NCBI RefSeq assembly: GCF_002929705.1
Contig: NZ_PJIN01000001.1
Coordinates: 685,244-749,243, forward strand
Direction: 5' to 3'
From: Arthrobacter sp. N199823
GTDB lineage: Bacteria > Actinomycetota > Actinomycetes > Actinomycetales > Micrococcaceae
DNA: 64,000 nucleotides
Below, piece after piece: positions 26,549 to 35,171 of this stretch (the stretch's first letter is position 1; every line of letters starts with the position of its first letter). The notes beneath the pieces were generated by a model, which saw only the letters and a list, made by a program, of their open reading frames with translations, searched no databases and was not told where the DNA came from. Made by a program: the position numbers and the translations under genes.

Positions 26549-27640
26549 CTCCACTATTCGGCGCAGCACGGCGTTGCGCCAATGAAGGTACGACGCCGGG
26601 GCCCTGCGTCCCAGCGCCATGTTCAGGTGCGCTTGCCGTGCCGCTGTGCGAGCGGCTCGCATCCGTTTCCGCTCGAACGCTGCCAGCCGAGTCCCAGTTC
26701 GCTTGCCTTGGAGGGCAGCGACCACAATGGGTGCCAGACTGAGCGCATCGAGCCATCCCAGATTCATGCCCTGCCCGCCGATGGGGCTGATTTCATGCGC
26801 GGCATCGCCCACCAGCGCCACTCTGCCTGCAACCATGTGCCGGGCTAGCCGAGTCCGGACACCGAAGGCGCTGAGCATGCTGTTGGCGCCGGCATCCACC
26901 CGTGCTCCGCTGCGTTCGTCGATAAGCGTGGCTAGCTCAGCTGCGCTGGCGGACTCTTGCAGGGAATCCGTATGTGCCACCCAGCGGCGCAGCCCGCCCG
27001 GTAGCGGAAATGACTCGAGGATCCCGCCCGGCTCCAGATAGAGAATGGCGGCGGCGCCATCTGTTCCGGTGTCCGGAAAATCGCCCATCAGGTACTTGTC
27101 TGGGTAGTCCCGACCACTCGTAGGAATGCCCAACAATCTGCGCACAGTTGAGCGTGCACCGTCTGCACCAATCACCAGACGGGCCTGATAATGCGTGGCA
27201 GCTGCCGCCTCCGAAAGCGAGCCGGAGAGCGTGACGAACGTGCCGCCGTCGTGCATGGCCGTGACGCAGAAACTGCGGACGAGAGCTGACGGATCGAGTT
27301 CAAGGACCCGAGCCTCCAGCAGGGCTTCCGTGCGGGCTTGCGGGAGAGCCAGCACAAACGGATACTGGACGGACAACTTCGCGAAGGACAGCCGGGCCAC
27401 CTCGGTGCCGGAGCTGCGGGCGATGCCGAGACCGATCTGCACGCCCTCGGCCACCATGGCCGCTGCGACGCCCGCCGCATCCAACGCAGCCAGCGCCGGC
27501 GGGTGGATACCAATGGCGCGAGAATGAGTGCTGGGGCCGGTGCGCTGTTCCAGAATCCGCACGGAGAGACCCTCTTGGAGCAGGAGCGCGCCGAGGAACA
27601 ATCCCACGGGCCCGGCGCCAACCACAATGACGTCAAACAT
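26492..27640 (-). CDS. FAD-dependent aromatic monooxygenase of the type III PKS operon
   Basis: Group A flavoprotein hydroxylase (p-hydroxybenzoate hydroxylase-like). The Rossmann motif GAGPVG is at 8-13, the DG motif GADGARSTVR at 158-167, and the GD motif VGDAAHEISPIGGQGMNLG at 277-295. From the ATG at 27640 it has 382 residues. The start overlaps the methyltransferase stop by 8 bases, so it is the third gene of a coupled operon. The expected reaction is ring hydroxylation of the polyketide phenol, as with SrsC-type enzymes; this is inferred from context. Confidence 0.85.
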   Translation of the reverse strand: MFDVIVVGAGPVGLFLGALLLQEGLSVRILEQRTGPSTHSRAIGIHPPALAALDAAGVAAAMVAEGVQIGLGIARSSGTEVARLSFAKLSVQYPFVLALPQARTEALLEARVLELDPSALVRSFCVTAMHDGGTFVTLSGSLSEAAAATHYQARLVIGADGARSTVRRLLGIPTSGRDYPDKYLMGDFPDTGTDGAAAILYLEPGGILESFPLPGGLRRWVAHTDSLQESASAAELATLIDERSGARVDAGANSMLSAFGVRTRLARHMVAGRVALVGDAAHEISPIGGQGMNLGWLDALSLAPIVVAALQGKRTGTRLAAFERKRMRAARTAARQAHLNMALGRRAPASYLHWRNAVLRRIVELDAVQNLVARRFTMHSVR

Positions 27641-28385
27641 GCTGCTGCCCGGGTGAATAAAGCAGCAAATTCCGGTAAGGTCGCTCGGACTCAACGCGCC
27701 ACCCGGCGGGCAGAATGGCGCGCAACTCTGTGGGTGTGTAGCTGCGGCGAATCGAGGTCAGGCCGTCGGGCCGAATGAACGATCCCACGGCTAGCGGAAG
27801 CGTCGCCACAGAGAACAGCGCGTAGCCTAGGCGGCTGCGGGCAATGTCGCTGTGGACCACTAACTCCTGGGCCAGCGCCGTCGAATCTGAGAGCAGGTCC
27901 GAGAATTCTGGCGGTGTCAGGTGGTGGAGCATGTGGTTTGAAATCACCACGGTGAACATGGCACCTTCGGCGAGCAGTTCGCTGCTGTGGGCCTGACGAA
28001 ACTCCACATCGGATCCTGCGAGATGGCTCCGGGCGTAGGTGATGGCGCGGGGATCGGGATCGATCGCGGTGATGGACAGGCGCAGCCGGTCGCGTGCCGC
28101 CCAGCGGGCCAGCGCCGCGGGGATATCGCCTCCGCCGCAGCCAATATCCAAAAGGGTGCTGTTGCGGGTTGCTGAGAGCAGGGGGCGGATGCGTTGCTTG
28201 TACACGCTGTGCCACCGCGAGACCACGCTGTTGATCACGGGGAATTGGGCGTAGGTGCGGGCCAATGCGGCTGGATCGCAATCGGCCTTGTCCATTTCCT
28301 CAACGGCATGTTCATCACGAACGGCCAAGAATCGCTGACGGGTCAAGGCCCGGCCGGGGCTGTCCTGACGCGGGTGTTCAGGCAT
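27633..28385 (-). CDS. Class I SAM-dependent methyltransferase of the type III PKS operon
   Basis: Soluble Rossmann methyltransferase of 250 residues. Motif I is LLDIGCGGGDIP (78-89); motif II ends in AIDPDP; NHMLHHLTP is motif IV. A start at 28385 is used because the ATG lies inside ATGCCTGA, overlapping the synthase stop by 8 bases; the longer frame runs back into the synthase gene. It is probably the O- or C-methyltransferase for the polyketide product. It differs from the ICMT-like membrane methyltransferase of the Streptomyces srs operon. Confidence 0.83.
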   Translation of the reverse strand: MPEHPRQDSPGRALTRQRFLAVRDEHAVEEMDKADCDPAALARTYAQFPVINSVVSRWHSVYKQRIRPLLSATRNSTLLDIGCGGGDIPAALARWAARDRLRLSITAIDPDPRAITYARSHLAGSDVEFRQAHSSELLAEGAMFTVVISNHMLHHLTPPEFSDLLSDSTALAQELVVHSDIARSRLGYALFSVATLPLAVGSFIRPDGLTSIRRSYTPTELRAILPAGWRVESERPYRNLLLYSPGQQHV

Positions 28386-29571
28386 TGACGTCCACTGCGT
28401 GCACGCGGTCCGTTGTAGGCGCAGCAGGCACGAGGGCTGCAGCGCTAACGACCTTGGTGAACAGCCCGGTTTCCACTGTGAGGCCGGGACCAAAGGCCAT
28501 GGAGCAGATGCGCTCTCGCTCAGATTCCGCGGGTTGCTCCAGGATGTGTTTGAGCACAAACATGACGGTTGCGCTGCTCATATTTCCGTAGTTGCGCAAC
28601 GTTTCCCGGGCCGGAATGAGCTGTTCATCGCTGAGCGCAAGCTTGCTCTGGACCTTATCGAGAATGCTGCGCCCGCCCGGATGAATGGCCCAGTGCCGGA
28701 TATCGGAATATGGCAGATTTTGCAGCTCTGGAGCCGATGCCAACAGCGGTTCCAAGGCACCCACAATGTGCTCGTCGATGATCTTGGGAACGTAGCTATC
28801 GAGCACCATTTCAAAGCCGTGATCGCCAATATTCCAGGCCATGGAGTCTTCGCCTACGGGCGTCAGGACCGTTTCAAAGTGGTCCAGTTCAAGGGCAGTA
28901 GCGCCATCGGGTAGCTCCCGCGCTGTGACTACTGCAGCCGCGGCGCCGTCGGCAAAGAGCGAGGATCCCATGATGGTGTCGGGATTGTTGGAGGTGCGCA
29001 CATGCAGCGAGCAGAGTTCCACACTCACCACCAGCACCACGGCCTCGGGATCCGCCTCGCAGAAAGATTTGGCTGCACGCAATGCAGGGAAAGCCGCATA
29101 GCAGCCCATAAAACCCAGATGATAGCGCTGAACTGACGGGTTCAGCCCCAGTGCACGAACAATCTTGTAGTCGGGGCCCGGGTTAAAAAAGCCGGTGCAG
29201 GAGACGGTGATGACATGCGTGATATCTGCTGCGGCCACCCCCTGACAGGCGGCTACAGCCTTTCGCGCGGACTCGATGAACAGGGCGGTTGCGGCCGTGG
29301 CAAAGAGATCGTTGCGGTCTTTGGTGGTGGGGTTCAGCAAGAGCCCGGAGGCGCCGTCGTAAAACAGCGGATCAGGGCCACGGAAGTCCACATGCATTTC
29401 TTCCACGGCCGTGTGTCGGGTGTCGATCGCGGCTGAATCAAAGCACGTGCGCACTAGCCGCTGCCCTAGCCGGGTGAGGCCAGGTTGGGCGGCAAAGACA
29501 TCGCGTGCTTGTTCTTGAACAAGGATGGTGGGCGGAACAGCTATTTCGAGAGACCTCAACATGACCGTCAT
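28378..29571 (-). CDS. Type III polyketide synthase (chalcone/stilbene synthase family)
   Basis: Homodimeric iterative ketosynthase that condenses malonyl-CoA units onto an acyl starter. The catalytic triad is visible: Cys157 in GFMGCYAAFPALR, His297 in WAIHPGGRSILD and Asn330 in RNYGNMSSATVMF. The 397 residues are normal. FVLKHILEQP near the C-terminus is conserved in bacterial members. It leads a tightly overlapped operon with a methyltransferase and an FAD monooxygenase. Product class (alkylresorcinol, pyrone or tetrahydroxynaphthalene) cannot be fixed from motifs. An ATG 9 bases further in is an alternative start. Confidence 0.92.
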   Translation of the reverse strand: MTVMLRSLEIAVPPTILVQEQARDVFAAQPGLTRLGQRLVRTCFDSAAIDTRHTAVEEMHVDFRGPDPLFYDGASGLLLNPTTKDRNDLFATAATALFIESARKAVAACQGVAAADITHVITVSCTGFFNPGPDYKIVRALGLNPSVQRYHLGFMGCYAAFPALRAAKSFCEADPEAVVLVVSVELCSLHVRTSNNPDTIMGSSLFADGAAAAVVTARELPDGATALELDHFETVLTPVGEDSMAWNIGDHGFEMVLDSYVPKIIDEHIVGALEPLLASAPELQNLPYSDIRHWAIHPGGRSILDKVQSKLALSDEQLIPARETLRNYGNMSSATVMFVLKHILEQPAESERERICSMAFGPGLTVETGLFTKVVSAAALVPAAPTTDRVHAVDVNA

Positions 29572-29995
29572 AGTCCATTCTTAGGGGGTTCGGGCACAGA
29601 ACACAATGGGTCGTGTAAGCCGAGGGGCCTCGATTCGTGGAACACCCCGCCGGTGCCTTACGATTGCGGTAACGCCCGGATTCGGCATGAATCCCTTTTG
29701 AGGGCAGTACATACGCCCGGGATGGGCCTTGGAATGTTGGAGGTGAGCCGCACATGGACGACGGACATAGTCGATCTACGTCACCGCGCGAGCCTCGCCG
29801 GCTTCACCGGAATTCCCGCTCTTTCTAATTTCTCCCAACTCGTGGCACCACGCGGATGTTTAGCTCCGTGTGAGATTGCTGAGCGAGCTGTGGATGATAA
29901 GCCTGGCAGCGTTCAGGCTCTTGAGAAGAGCATTCCCACCGGCATTGGTTTGTGCGGTAGCGCCTCGTAGCAGCACGCCACACACCCATATTCTG
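29572..29995 (+). promoter_or_regulatory. mgtE upstream region and probable structured leader
   Basis: There is no convincing gene in these 424 bases. They must hold the divergent promoters of the type III PKS operon and of mgtE. GGTGAGCC near 29750 pairs with GGCTTCACC near 29803, so the RNA can form a long arm. A GTTGG near 29735 could pair with CCAAC near 29838. Together with the terminator just downstream this suggests a sensing leader. I tried to fit the M-box (ykoK) magnesium riboswitch and could not match its conserved core. Confidence 0.45.
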
Positions 29996-30039
29996 CACAC
30001 GCCCGCGGTAAGCGCCGCGTTATGCCCGCGTGTGTTTTT
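29996..30039 (+). terminator. Intrinsic terminator immediately before the mgtE ribosome site
   Basis: Stem CACACGC (29996-30002) / GCGTGTG (30028-30034) encloses an inner stem CGCGG (30004-30008) / CCGCG (30015-30019) and is followed directly by TTTTT (30035-30039). The mgtE ribosome site GGAGGG begins 4 bases later, at 30043. A terminator here only makes sense as a regulated attenuator. Confidence 0.75.
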
Positions 30040-30057
30040 ACCGGAGGGATTCGGATC

Positions 30058-31416
30058 ATGATCAAGTACCCAGTTCAGACTTTTGAGGACAGCGCAGAGC
30101 TGCTGAGCCGCGCGTTGAGCCAGCAGGATCTGGCTGCCATTTCCAGGGCGCTCTTGCCCTTGAATACGGCCGAGACCTTGGAACAGCTGGAACGGCTGAA
30201 CACCATTGAGCGGGCGCTGGCCTACCGCACGCTGCCCAAGGGCCGTGCCGTTGAAGTCTTTGAGCGCCTCGATGCTGCCTTGCAGGCCGACCTTGTGACA
30301 GGTCTGAAGGAAGCTGAAGTTGCCGAGGTTTTTGCGCAGTTGAGCCCTGATGACCGTGTGGCACTGCTCGATGAGCTTCCTGCTTCCGTAGCTCACCGGC
30401 TCATTTCCGGGCTGGATGAGAAGGAGCGGGCGCTGACAAGCACCGTGTTGGGCTACGCCCAAGGTGCCGTTGGTCGGTACATGAGCCCGGAATTTGTCAC
30501 CACTCATCCGCACCTGAGCGTGGCGCAGACGTTTGCCCGCGTGCGTTCTCAGCTGGATGACGCGGAGAGTGTTTACACCATTCCGGTGACTGATACCGGC
30601 CGGCATTTGGTGGGTGTGGTGTCTCTGCGTGATGTGTTGCGAGCCGAAGATTCGGCCTTGGTATCCAGCATCATGAAGGACCCGCTGAGCTTTCCTGCCA
30701 CCGAAGATGTGGAGGAAGCTGCACGGTATTGTGCCGACGCCAAGATTCTGGTGTTGCCCATAGTCGACGCCGAGGACCGGCTGGTGGGCATCCTGACAGT
30801 TGACGACGCTCTGGCGATTCTCGAGGATGCCGAAACCGAGGACGCAGCCCGCTCGGGTGGGACCGAACCGCTACGCCGGCCGTATCTGGCCACTCCTGTG
30901 GGCGCCATTGTCCGCGCCCGGGTGGTGTGGTTGCTGGTGCTCGCAGTGGGGGCGACCCTCACGGTCCAAGTCATCGGCGCGTTCCAGGCCACGCTGGAGG
31001 AACAGGTGGTGCTCTCGCTGTTCATCCCGCTGCTGATCGGAACCGGCGGCAATACCGGCAACCAAGCCGCAACCACCATCACCCGCGCCCTGGCACTGGG
31101 CGATGTCCGTCCGCGAGATTTCCTCAAAGTCTTCGCCCGCGAGGTGCGCGTTGGCGCATTCCTGGGCTTGCTGCTGGGAACTCTGGGCTTCGTGATCGCT
31201 ACGCTCGCCTTCTCCGCGCCACTGGGCTGGGTCATTGGCCTGACACTGCTGGGCGTGTGCACCATGGCGGCCAGCATTGGCGGGCTCATGCCGCTCCTGG
31301 GTAAGGCGGTCAGGGCTGATCCGGCAGTGTTCTCCAACCCGTTCATCTCGACGTTTGTCGACGCGGCCGGGCTGATCATTTACTTCCTGATCGCCACCAC
31401 CATTCTGGGCCTCTAG
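30058..31416 (+). CDS. mgtE: Magnesium transporter MgtE
   Basis: Magnesium channel of the inner membrane. The helical MgtE N domain (about 25-130) has LVTGLKEAEVAEVFAQLSPDDRVALLDELP. The CBS pair (about 135-255) has YMSPEFVTTHPHLSVAQ and SIMKDPLSFPATEDVEEAA. Five helices follow from about 285, including the pore motif IGTGGNTGNQAATTITRALALG. At 452 residues it has family length. The ATG at 30058 has GGAGGG upstream. CBS and N domains gate the channel by binding magnesium; the leader suggests a second, transcriptional level of control. Confidence 0.94.
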   Translation: MIKYPVQTFEDSAELLSRALSQQDLAAISRALLPLNTAETLEQLERLNTIERALAYRTLPKGRAVEVFERLDAALQADLVTGLKEAEVAEVFAQLSPDDRVALLDELPASVAHRLISGLDEKERALTSTVLGYAQGAVGRYMSPEFVTTHPHLSVAQTFARVRSQLDDAESVYTIPVTDTGRHLVGVVSLRDVLRAEDSALVSSIMKDPLSFPATEDVEEAARYCADAKILVLPIVDAEDRLVGILTVDDALAILEDAETEDAARSGGTEPLRRPYLATPVGAIVRARVVWLLVLAVGATLTVQVIGAFQATLEEQVVLSLFIPLLIGTGGNTGNQAATTITRALALGDVRPRDFLKVFAREVRVGAFLGLLLGTLGFVIATLAFSAPLGWVIGLTLLGVCTMAASIGGLMPLLGKAVRADPAVFSNPFISTFVDAAGLIIYFLIATTILGL

Positions 31417-31426
31417 CCACCGAAAA

Positions 31427-31537
31427 ACGCTCCCTCACCAAATGGGGTGTTTTGGGCAACGCTCCCTCACCTGGCCCTTCTTGCCAGCCTCGGGTGAGGG
31501 AGCGTTGCCCAAAACACCCCGAAAGGTGAGGGAGCGT
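31427..31537. repeat. 45-bp-stem palindrome between mgtE and tetR
   Basis: The arms 31427-31471 and 31493-31537 are inverted copies at 41 of 45 positions; only a central 4-base block differs. Each arm contains ACGCTCCCTCACC twice, flanking GGGGTGTTTTGGGCA. The loop is 21 bases with its own small hairpin (CTGGC...GCCAG). It lies between convergent genes. No T-tract. Confidence 0.88.
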
Positions 31538-31546
31538 CTGTGGGAG

Positions 31547-32119
31547 TTAGGGCACTAGCTTCCCTGAGAACGTGAAAAGGATGGCGGCGGAGACTTCTTC
31601 CACGGGTGTTTCCGGGCTGAACAGCAGCCATTCCAGCCCGCCCATGAGCGTGGCTCCGAAGATGCCGCCGGCCATCAAGAGGCGGCTACTCTCGGATGTG
31701 CCAGCAGGGACCAATGGCAATAGGGCTGCACCAATCTCCGTCACGGCCTCACGACGCAGCCCCGTCACAGTTGTCTGCCAGGCCCTGTCGGTGCGGAAAA
31801 TCTCAGCTGCCATGAGTTTGGCCAGGGCCTGGTTGCTGGCGATCAGGGTCAGCATGTCAGAAACCATGGACTCGATCGCGGCAAAGCCGGCACTCCGCAC
31901 ACGTGCAGCCGCTAAGGTTTCGGCCAGTGAACAGACTCCCGTGGTCAGCAGTTCCTCGAATAGCTTGTCCTTGGAGGCAAAGTTGTAATAGACACTGCCC
32001 TTGGCCACGCCAGCACGCTCGGCTACCTCATCCATGGTGGTCCCGGAAATACCGTGGACTGCACCGAGCTCCAGCGCGGCAGTGAGAATGGCCTTCTTGG
32101 TGGGGGAGATGCGGGGCAC
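31547..32119 (-). CDS. TetR-family transcriptional regulator
   Basis: Dimeric repressor. From the GTG at 32119 (AAGGAA upstream) it reads SPTKKAILTAALELGAVHGISGTTMDEVAERAGVAKGSVYYNFASKDKLF, a complete TetR helix-turn-helix. The remaining 140 residues are the ligand-binding helical domain, of the kind paired with a TetR_C-like region (ADRAWQTTVTGLRR-type helices). At 190 residues it is typical. The longer frame adds an Arg/Ser-rich run encoded by GATGG-type repeats and is rejected. No obvious target gene sits next to it. Confidence 0.85.
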   Translation of the reverse strand: MPRISPTKKAILTAALELGAVHGISGTTMDEVAERAGVAKGSVYYNFASKDKLFEELLTTGVCSLAETLAAARVRSAGFAAIESMVSDMLTLIASNQALAKLMAAEIFRTDRAWQTTVTGLRREAVTEIGAALLPLVPAGTSESSRLLMAGGIFGATLMGGLEWLLFSPETPVEEVSAAILFTFSGKLVP

Positions 32120-32460
32120 GGGATTCCTTGGTTTGGAGCGATGGGATCTGGATCGATGGGTACTAGACCGATGGTTACTGGGCGGAGCCCACAAGACGTG
32201 TGGCAAGCAATATCACCGAGGCCCACAGACGGGAGTCTATTCCACCAGTGAACAACTCCCGAAGTCCAGGCACAAGCTAGGCCACTGCCAGGATCTTGCG
32301 GAGGAGTGCCCTCAAGAACGCGATGGGACCCGGGCTTTTGCGTGATCTTGTTCACGAAGGAAGCTACATCCTGTCCGTGAATCCGGTGGCGACGGGGGAT
32401 TCGCCAGATTTCCGGCCGGGGCACCGCGCAGAATTTGGCAGGATTTGAGAGAATTGATTT
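32120..32460. other. Intergenic region between tetR and dusB
   Basis: 341 bases between divergent genes. The part next to tetR has near-repeats (CGATGGGATCTGG, CGATGGGTACTAG, CGATGGTTACTGG at about 32138-32178, roughly 22 bases apart) that could hold a regulator site, but they are direct and not inverted. The rest shows nothing I can name; promoters for both genes must be here. Confidence 0.5.
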
Positions 32461-33642
32461 GTGACTGTTACAGACATCCCCACCAGCGATACCAAACTGG
32501 ACCTCCCGCCCCTGAAACTCGGCAACATTACGGTGGACACCCCCGTGATTCTTGCCCCCATGGCCGGGATTACCAACACCGCGTTCCGCAGGCTCTGCCG
32601 CGAACACGGTGGTGGCGTTTTCGTGTCCGAGATGGTGACCTCCCGCGCACTCGTGGAGCGTACTCCGGAATCCATGCGCCTCATCAGCCACGACGACGAT
32701 GAGCAGATCCGCTCCGTTCAGCTGTACGGCGTGGACCCTGAAACTGTGGGCAAGGCCGTGCGCATGCTGGTCGAGGAAGATCACGCTGACCACATTGACC
32801 TGAACTTTGGATGCCCCGTCGCCAAGGTGACCCGCCGCGGAGGCGGCGCCGCGCTGCCTTGGAAGTTGGACCTGTTCACCTCCATTGTTCAGACAGCTGT
32901 GCGCGAAGCCTCCAAGGGTGGGTTGCCGCTGACCATCAAGATGCGTAAGGGTATCGACGAGGACCACCTCACGTATTTGGAAGCTGGCCGTATTGCGCGC
33001 GACGCCGGAGTTGCTGCGGTTGCGCTGCACGGCCGCACCGCCAACCAGTTCTACTCGGGTCAGGCTGACTGGGACTCCATTGCACGATTGCGTGAGGCTC
33101 TCCCCGATATTCCGGTCCTGGGTAACGGGGATATCTGGAGTGCCGAAGACGCCATCGCCATGGTGCGCCAGACAGGCGTCGACGGCGTAGTGGTAGGCCG
33201 CGGTTGCCAGGGCCGCCCGTGGTTGTTCGGGGACCTGATGAACGCTTTCGAGGGCAGCGATACCCGCCACAAGCCCGGAATGGCTGAGGTTTCCGCTGCC
33301 GTGTACCGCCACGCCGAACTGCTGGTGGATACCTTCGACGACGAAAACAAGGCCTTGCGCGACATCCGCAAGCACATGGCATGGTACTTCAAGGGTTATG
33401 TGGTGGGCGGAGATCTGCGCGCCAAGCTGTCCTGCGTCCCCACACTTGAGGTGCTGCGCGAACTGCTGGATCAGCTCGATATGTCGGGGGAGTACCCCGG
33501 GGTTGACGCTGAAGGACCTCGCGGCCGTGCAGGCACCCCCAAGCGCACAGCTCTTCCTGCCGGTTGGCTGGATGCACGCACCCTGAGCGGATCACAAAAG
33601 GTGGAACTCGTCGGAGCTGAACTGGACGTCTCCGGCGGATAG
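32461..33642 (+). CDS. dusB: tRNA-dihydrouridine synthase DusB
   Basis: FMN enzyme that reduces uridines in the tRNA D-loop. TIM-barrel landmarks: VILAPMAGITNTAFRRLCREHGGG, catalytic Cys118 in DLNFGCPVAKVTRRGGGAAL, KMRKGIDEDHLTYLEAGRIARDAGVAAVALHGRT and GNGDIWSAEDAIAMVRQTGVDGVVVGRGCQGRPWLF. GTG start. Length of 393 is slightly above the usual 330-390, with a C-terminal tail of about 40 residues seen in actinobacteria. Confidence 0.93.
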   Translation: MTVTDIPTSDTKLDLPPLKLGNITVDTPVILAPMAGITNTAFRRLCREHGGGVFVSEMVTSRALVERTPESMRLISHDDDEQIRSVQLYGVDPETVGKAVRMLVEEDHADHIDLNFGCPVAKVTRRGGGAALPWKLDLFTSIVQTAVREASKGGLPLTIKMRKGIDEDHLTYLEAGRIARDAGVAAVALHGRTANQFYSGQADWDSIARLREALPDIPVLGNGDIWSAEDAIAMVRQTGVDGVVVGRGCQGRPWLFGDLMNAFEGSDTRHKPGMAEVSAAVYRHAELLVDTFDDENKALRDIRKHMAWYFKGYVVGGDLRAKLSCVPTLEVLRELLDQLDMSGEYPGVDAEGPRGRAGTPKRTALPAGWLDARTLSGSQKVELVGAELDVSGG

Positions 33643-33648
33643 TCCCAA

Positions 33649-33776
33649 GGCTCTCCCGATGGGCAGCTCGCAGAGCGAGCCGACCGTGGGCCCCTCGAGC
33701 CTGTGGGCCCAGGGCTCTCCTCATGGGCAGCTCGCAGAGCGAGCCGACCGTGGGGCCCTCGAGCCTGTGGGCCCAA
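33649..33776. repeat. 64-bp tandem duplication after dusB
   Basis: Two copies, 33649-33712 and 33713-33776, differ at only about four positions. Each contains the small palindrome CTCGCAGAGCGAG and two GGGCCC-type boxes around CTCGAGCCTGT. It lies in the dusB-dgt gap on one strand. Open frames through it are products of the duplication. Confidence 0.88.
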
Positions 33777-33857
33777 GGCCCGTGGGACCCATGACGCTAC
33801 GGCCAGCCTGTGGACAACGTCCCCGACCGCCGCGGCGTTGGCCCTAAACTGGGATTT

Positions 33858-35132
33858 ATGGCCAACGAATCACAGTCTGTCTACCTGCCCCACGATCAGC
33901 AACGCTGGGTACAGGAGGCGCCAAAAACCAGTTTCCGCACGGTCTTTGAGCGGGACAGGGCACGTGTGCTGCATTCTTCGGCGCTACGCCGGCTGGGCGC
34001 CAAAACCCAAGTGGTGGCCCCAGACACCGATGACTTTGTGCGCACCCGCCTGACCCACAGCCTGGAAGTGGCCCAGATTGGCCGTGAGCTGGCAGGCACG
34101 TTGGGCTGCGATCGCGATGTGGTGGACACCGCGTGCCTGGCCCATGACCTCGGCCACCCGCCTTTTGGGCACAACGGCGAATCGGTCCTCAATTCTCTGT
34201 CCCACGCCATTGGCGGATTTGAAGGCAACGCCCAAACACTGCGGTTGTTGACCCGGCTCGAGTCCAAGGTCTTCACGCCCGACGGCGGATCGGCAGGCCT
34301 GAACCTGACCCGTGCCTCGCTCGACGCCTCAGCGAAATACCCGTGGTTTGCCGTGGATGCACCCATCATTGATGGCTTGCGGACGGGTAAATTCGGCGCC
34401 TATGCTGACGATCTTCCCGTCTTCAACTGGCTGCGCCAAGGCGCCCCGGAAGGCAAGAGTTGCATCGAGGCCCAGGTCATGGACCTCGCTGATGACATTT
34501 CCTACTCGGTCCATGACGTTGAAGATGCCATTGTTGCCGGGCATGTCCAGCTCAAGTGGCTGGCCAACCAAGACCAGCGCAACCGGGTTCTTGGCTACAC
34601 GCAGCAGTGGTACCTGCCCAACGTGGATGTGGCCGAAATTGACGCCGCTCTCAAGCGCCTCGAGGCCGGGGACGTGTGGGTGCGCCACGCCGACGGCAGT
34701 CGCCGTTCCATGGCCGCCCTGAAAGATATGACCAGCCAGCTAATTGGCCGCTTCTGCCAGAGTGCCGTCGCCGCCACCCGTGCCGTGCATGGCACCGGGC
34801 CGTTGGCACGCTACGCAGGCGAGGTGGTGGTGCCGCAAGAAACGCTGCTGGAAATTGCCGTCATGAAGGGTCTGGCCACCACATTCGTCATGACCACCGA
34901 TCACCGCCAGCCCATTTATCAGCGCCAGCAGGACATTCTCAGTGAGCTGGTGGCCGTGCTGAGTGTGACCGGGGATGCGCATCTGGAGACCATGTTTGCC
35001 GCCGATTGGCGGGACGCGCACGACGACGCGTCCCGGCTTCGAGTGGTTATCGACCAGATCGCTTCACTGACGGATGTATCGGCACTTGCGCTGCACGAGA
35101 GGCTCGTGGGCACCGAACGCACGCTCTTGTAG
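33858..35132 (+). CDS. dgt: dGTPase-like deoxynucleoside triphosphate triphosphohydrolase
   Basis: HD-domain enzyme that cleaves dNTPs to deoxynucleoside and triphosphate. HD residues: His67 in TRLTHSLEVAQIGRELA, and His96-Asp97 in TACLAHDLGHPPFGHNGE; the late Asp is in MDLADDISYSVHDVEDA. From the ATG at 33858 it has 424 residues. It directly precedes dnaG in the common actinobacterial dgt-dnaG arrangement, with only a small minus-strand gene between. Substrate preference among dNTPs is unknown. Confidence 0.92.
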   Translation: MANESQSVYLPHDQQRWVQEAPKTSFRTVFERDRARVLHSSALRRLGAKTQVVAPDTDDFVRTRLTHSLEVAQIGRELAGTLGCDRDVVDTACLAHDLGHPPFGHNGESVLNSLSHAIGGFEGNAQTLRLLTRLESKVFTPDGGSAGLNLTRASLDASAKYPWFAVDAPIIDGLRTGKFGAYADDLPVFNWLRQGAPEGKSCIEAQVMDLADDISYSVHDVEDAIVAGHVQLKWLANQDQRNRVLGYTQQWYLPNVDVAEIDAALKRLEAGDVWVRHADGSRRSMAALKDMTSQLIGRFCQSAVAATRAVHGTGPLARYAGEVVVPQETLLEIAVMKGLATTFVMTTDHRQPIYQRQQDILSELVAVLSVTGDAHLETMFAADWRDAHDDASRLRVVIDQIASLTDVSALALHERLVGTERTLL

Positions 35133-35171
35133 GCGCGTCCAGGGCAAGGCGCAGGGTTGCTACGGAGCTAC

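Noticed and set aside
29572-29995. M-box (ykoK) magnesium riboswitch before mgtE
   Set aside because: Some words resemble it (GGTGAGCC, GAGCCTCG) but the conserved core order does not fit by eye. Kept only as an unnamed structured leader.
32138-32178. TetR operator in the CGATGG repeats
   Set aside because: The repeats are direct with 22-base spacing. TetR-type operators are inverted, and I see no clear palindrome.
32120-32206. N-terminal extension of the TetR protein (Arg/Ser-rich)
   Set aside because: It is coded by GATGG-type repeats and has no ribosome site. The GTG at 32119 fits the family.
32023-33375. Minus-strand open frame of 450 codons over dusB
   Set aside because: Shadow of dusB in a G+C-rich frame; product composition is not protein-like and dusB motifs are complete.
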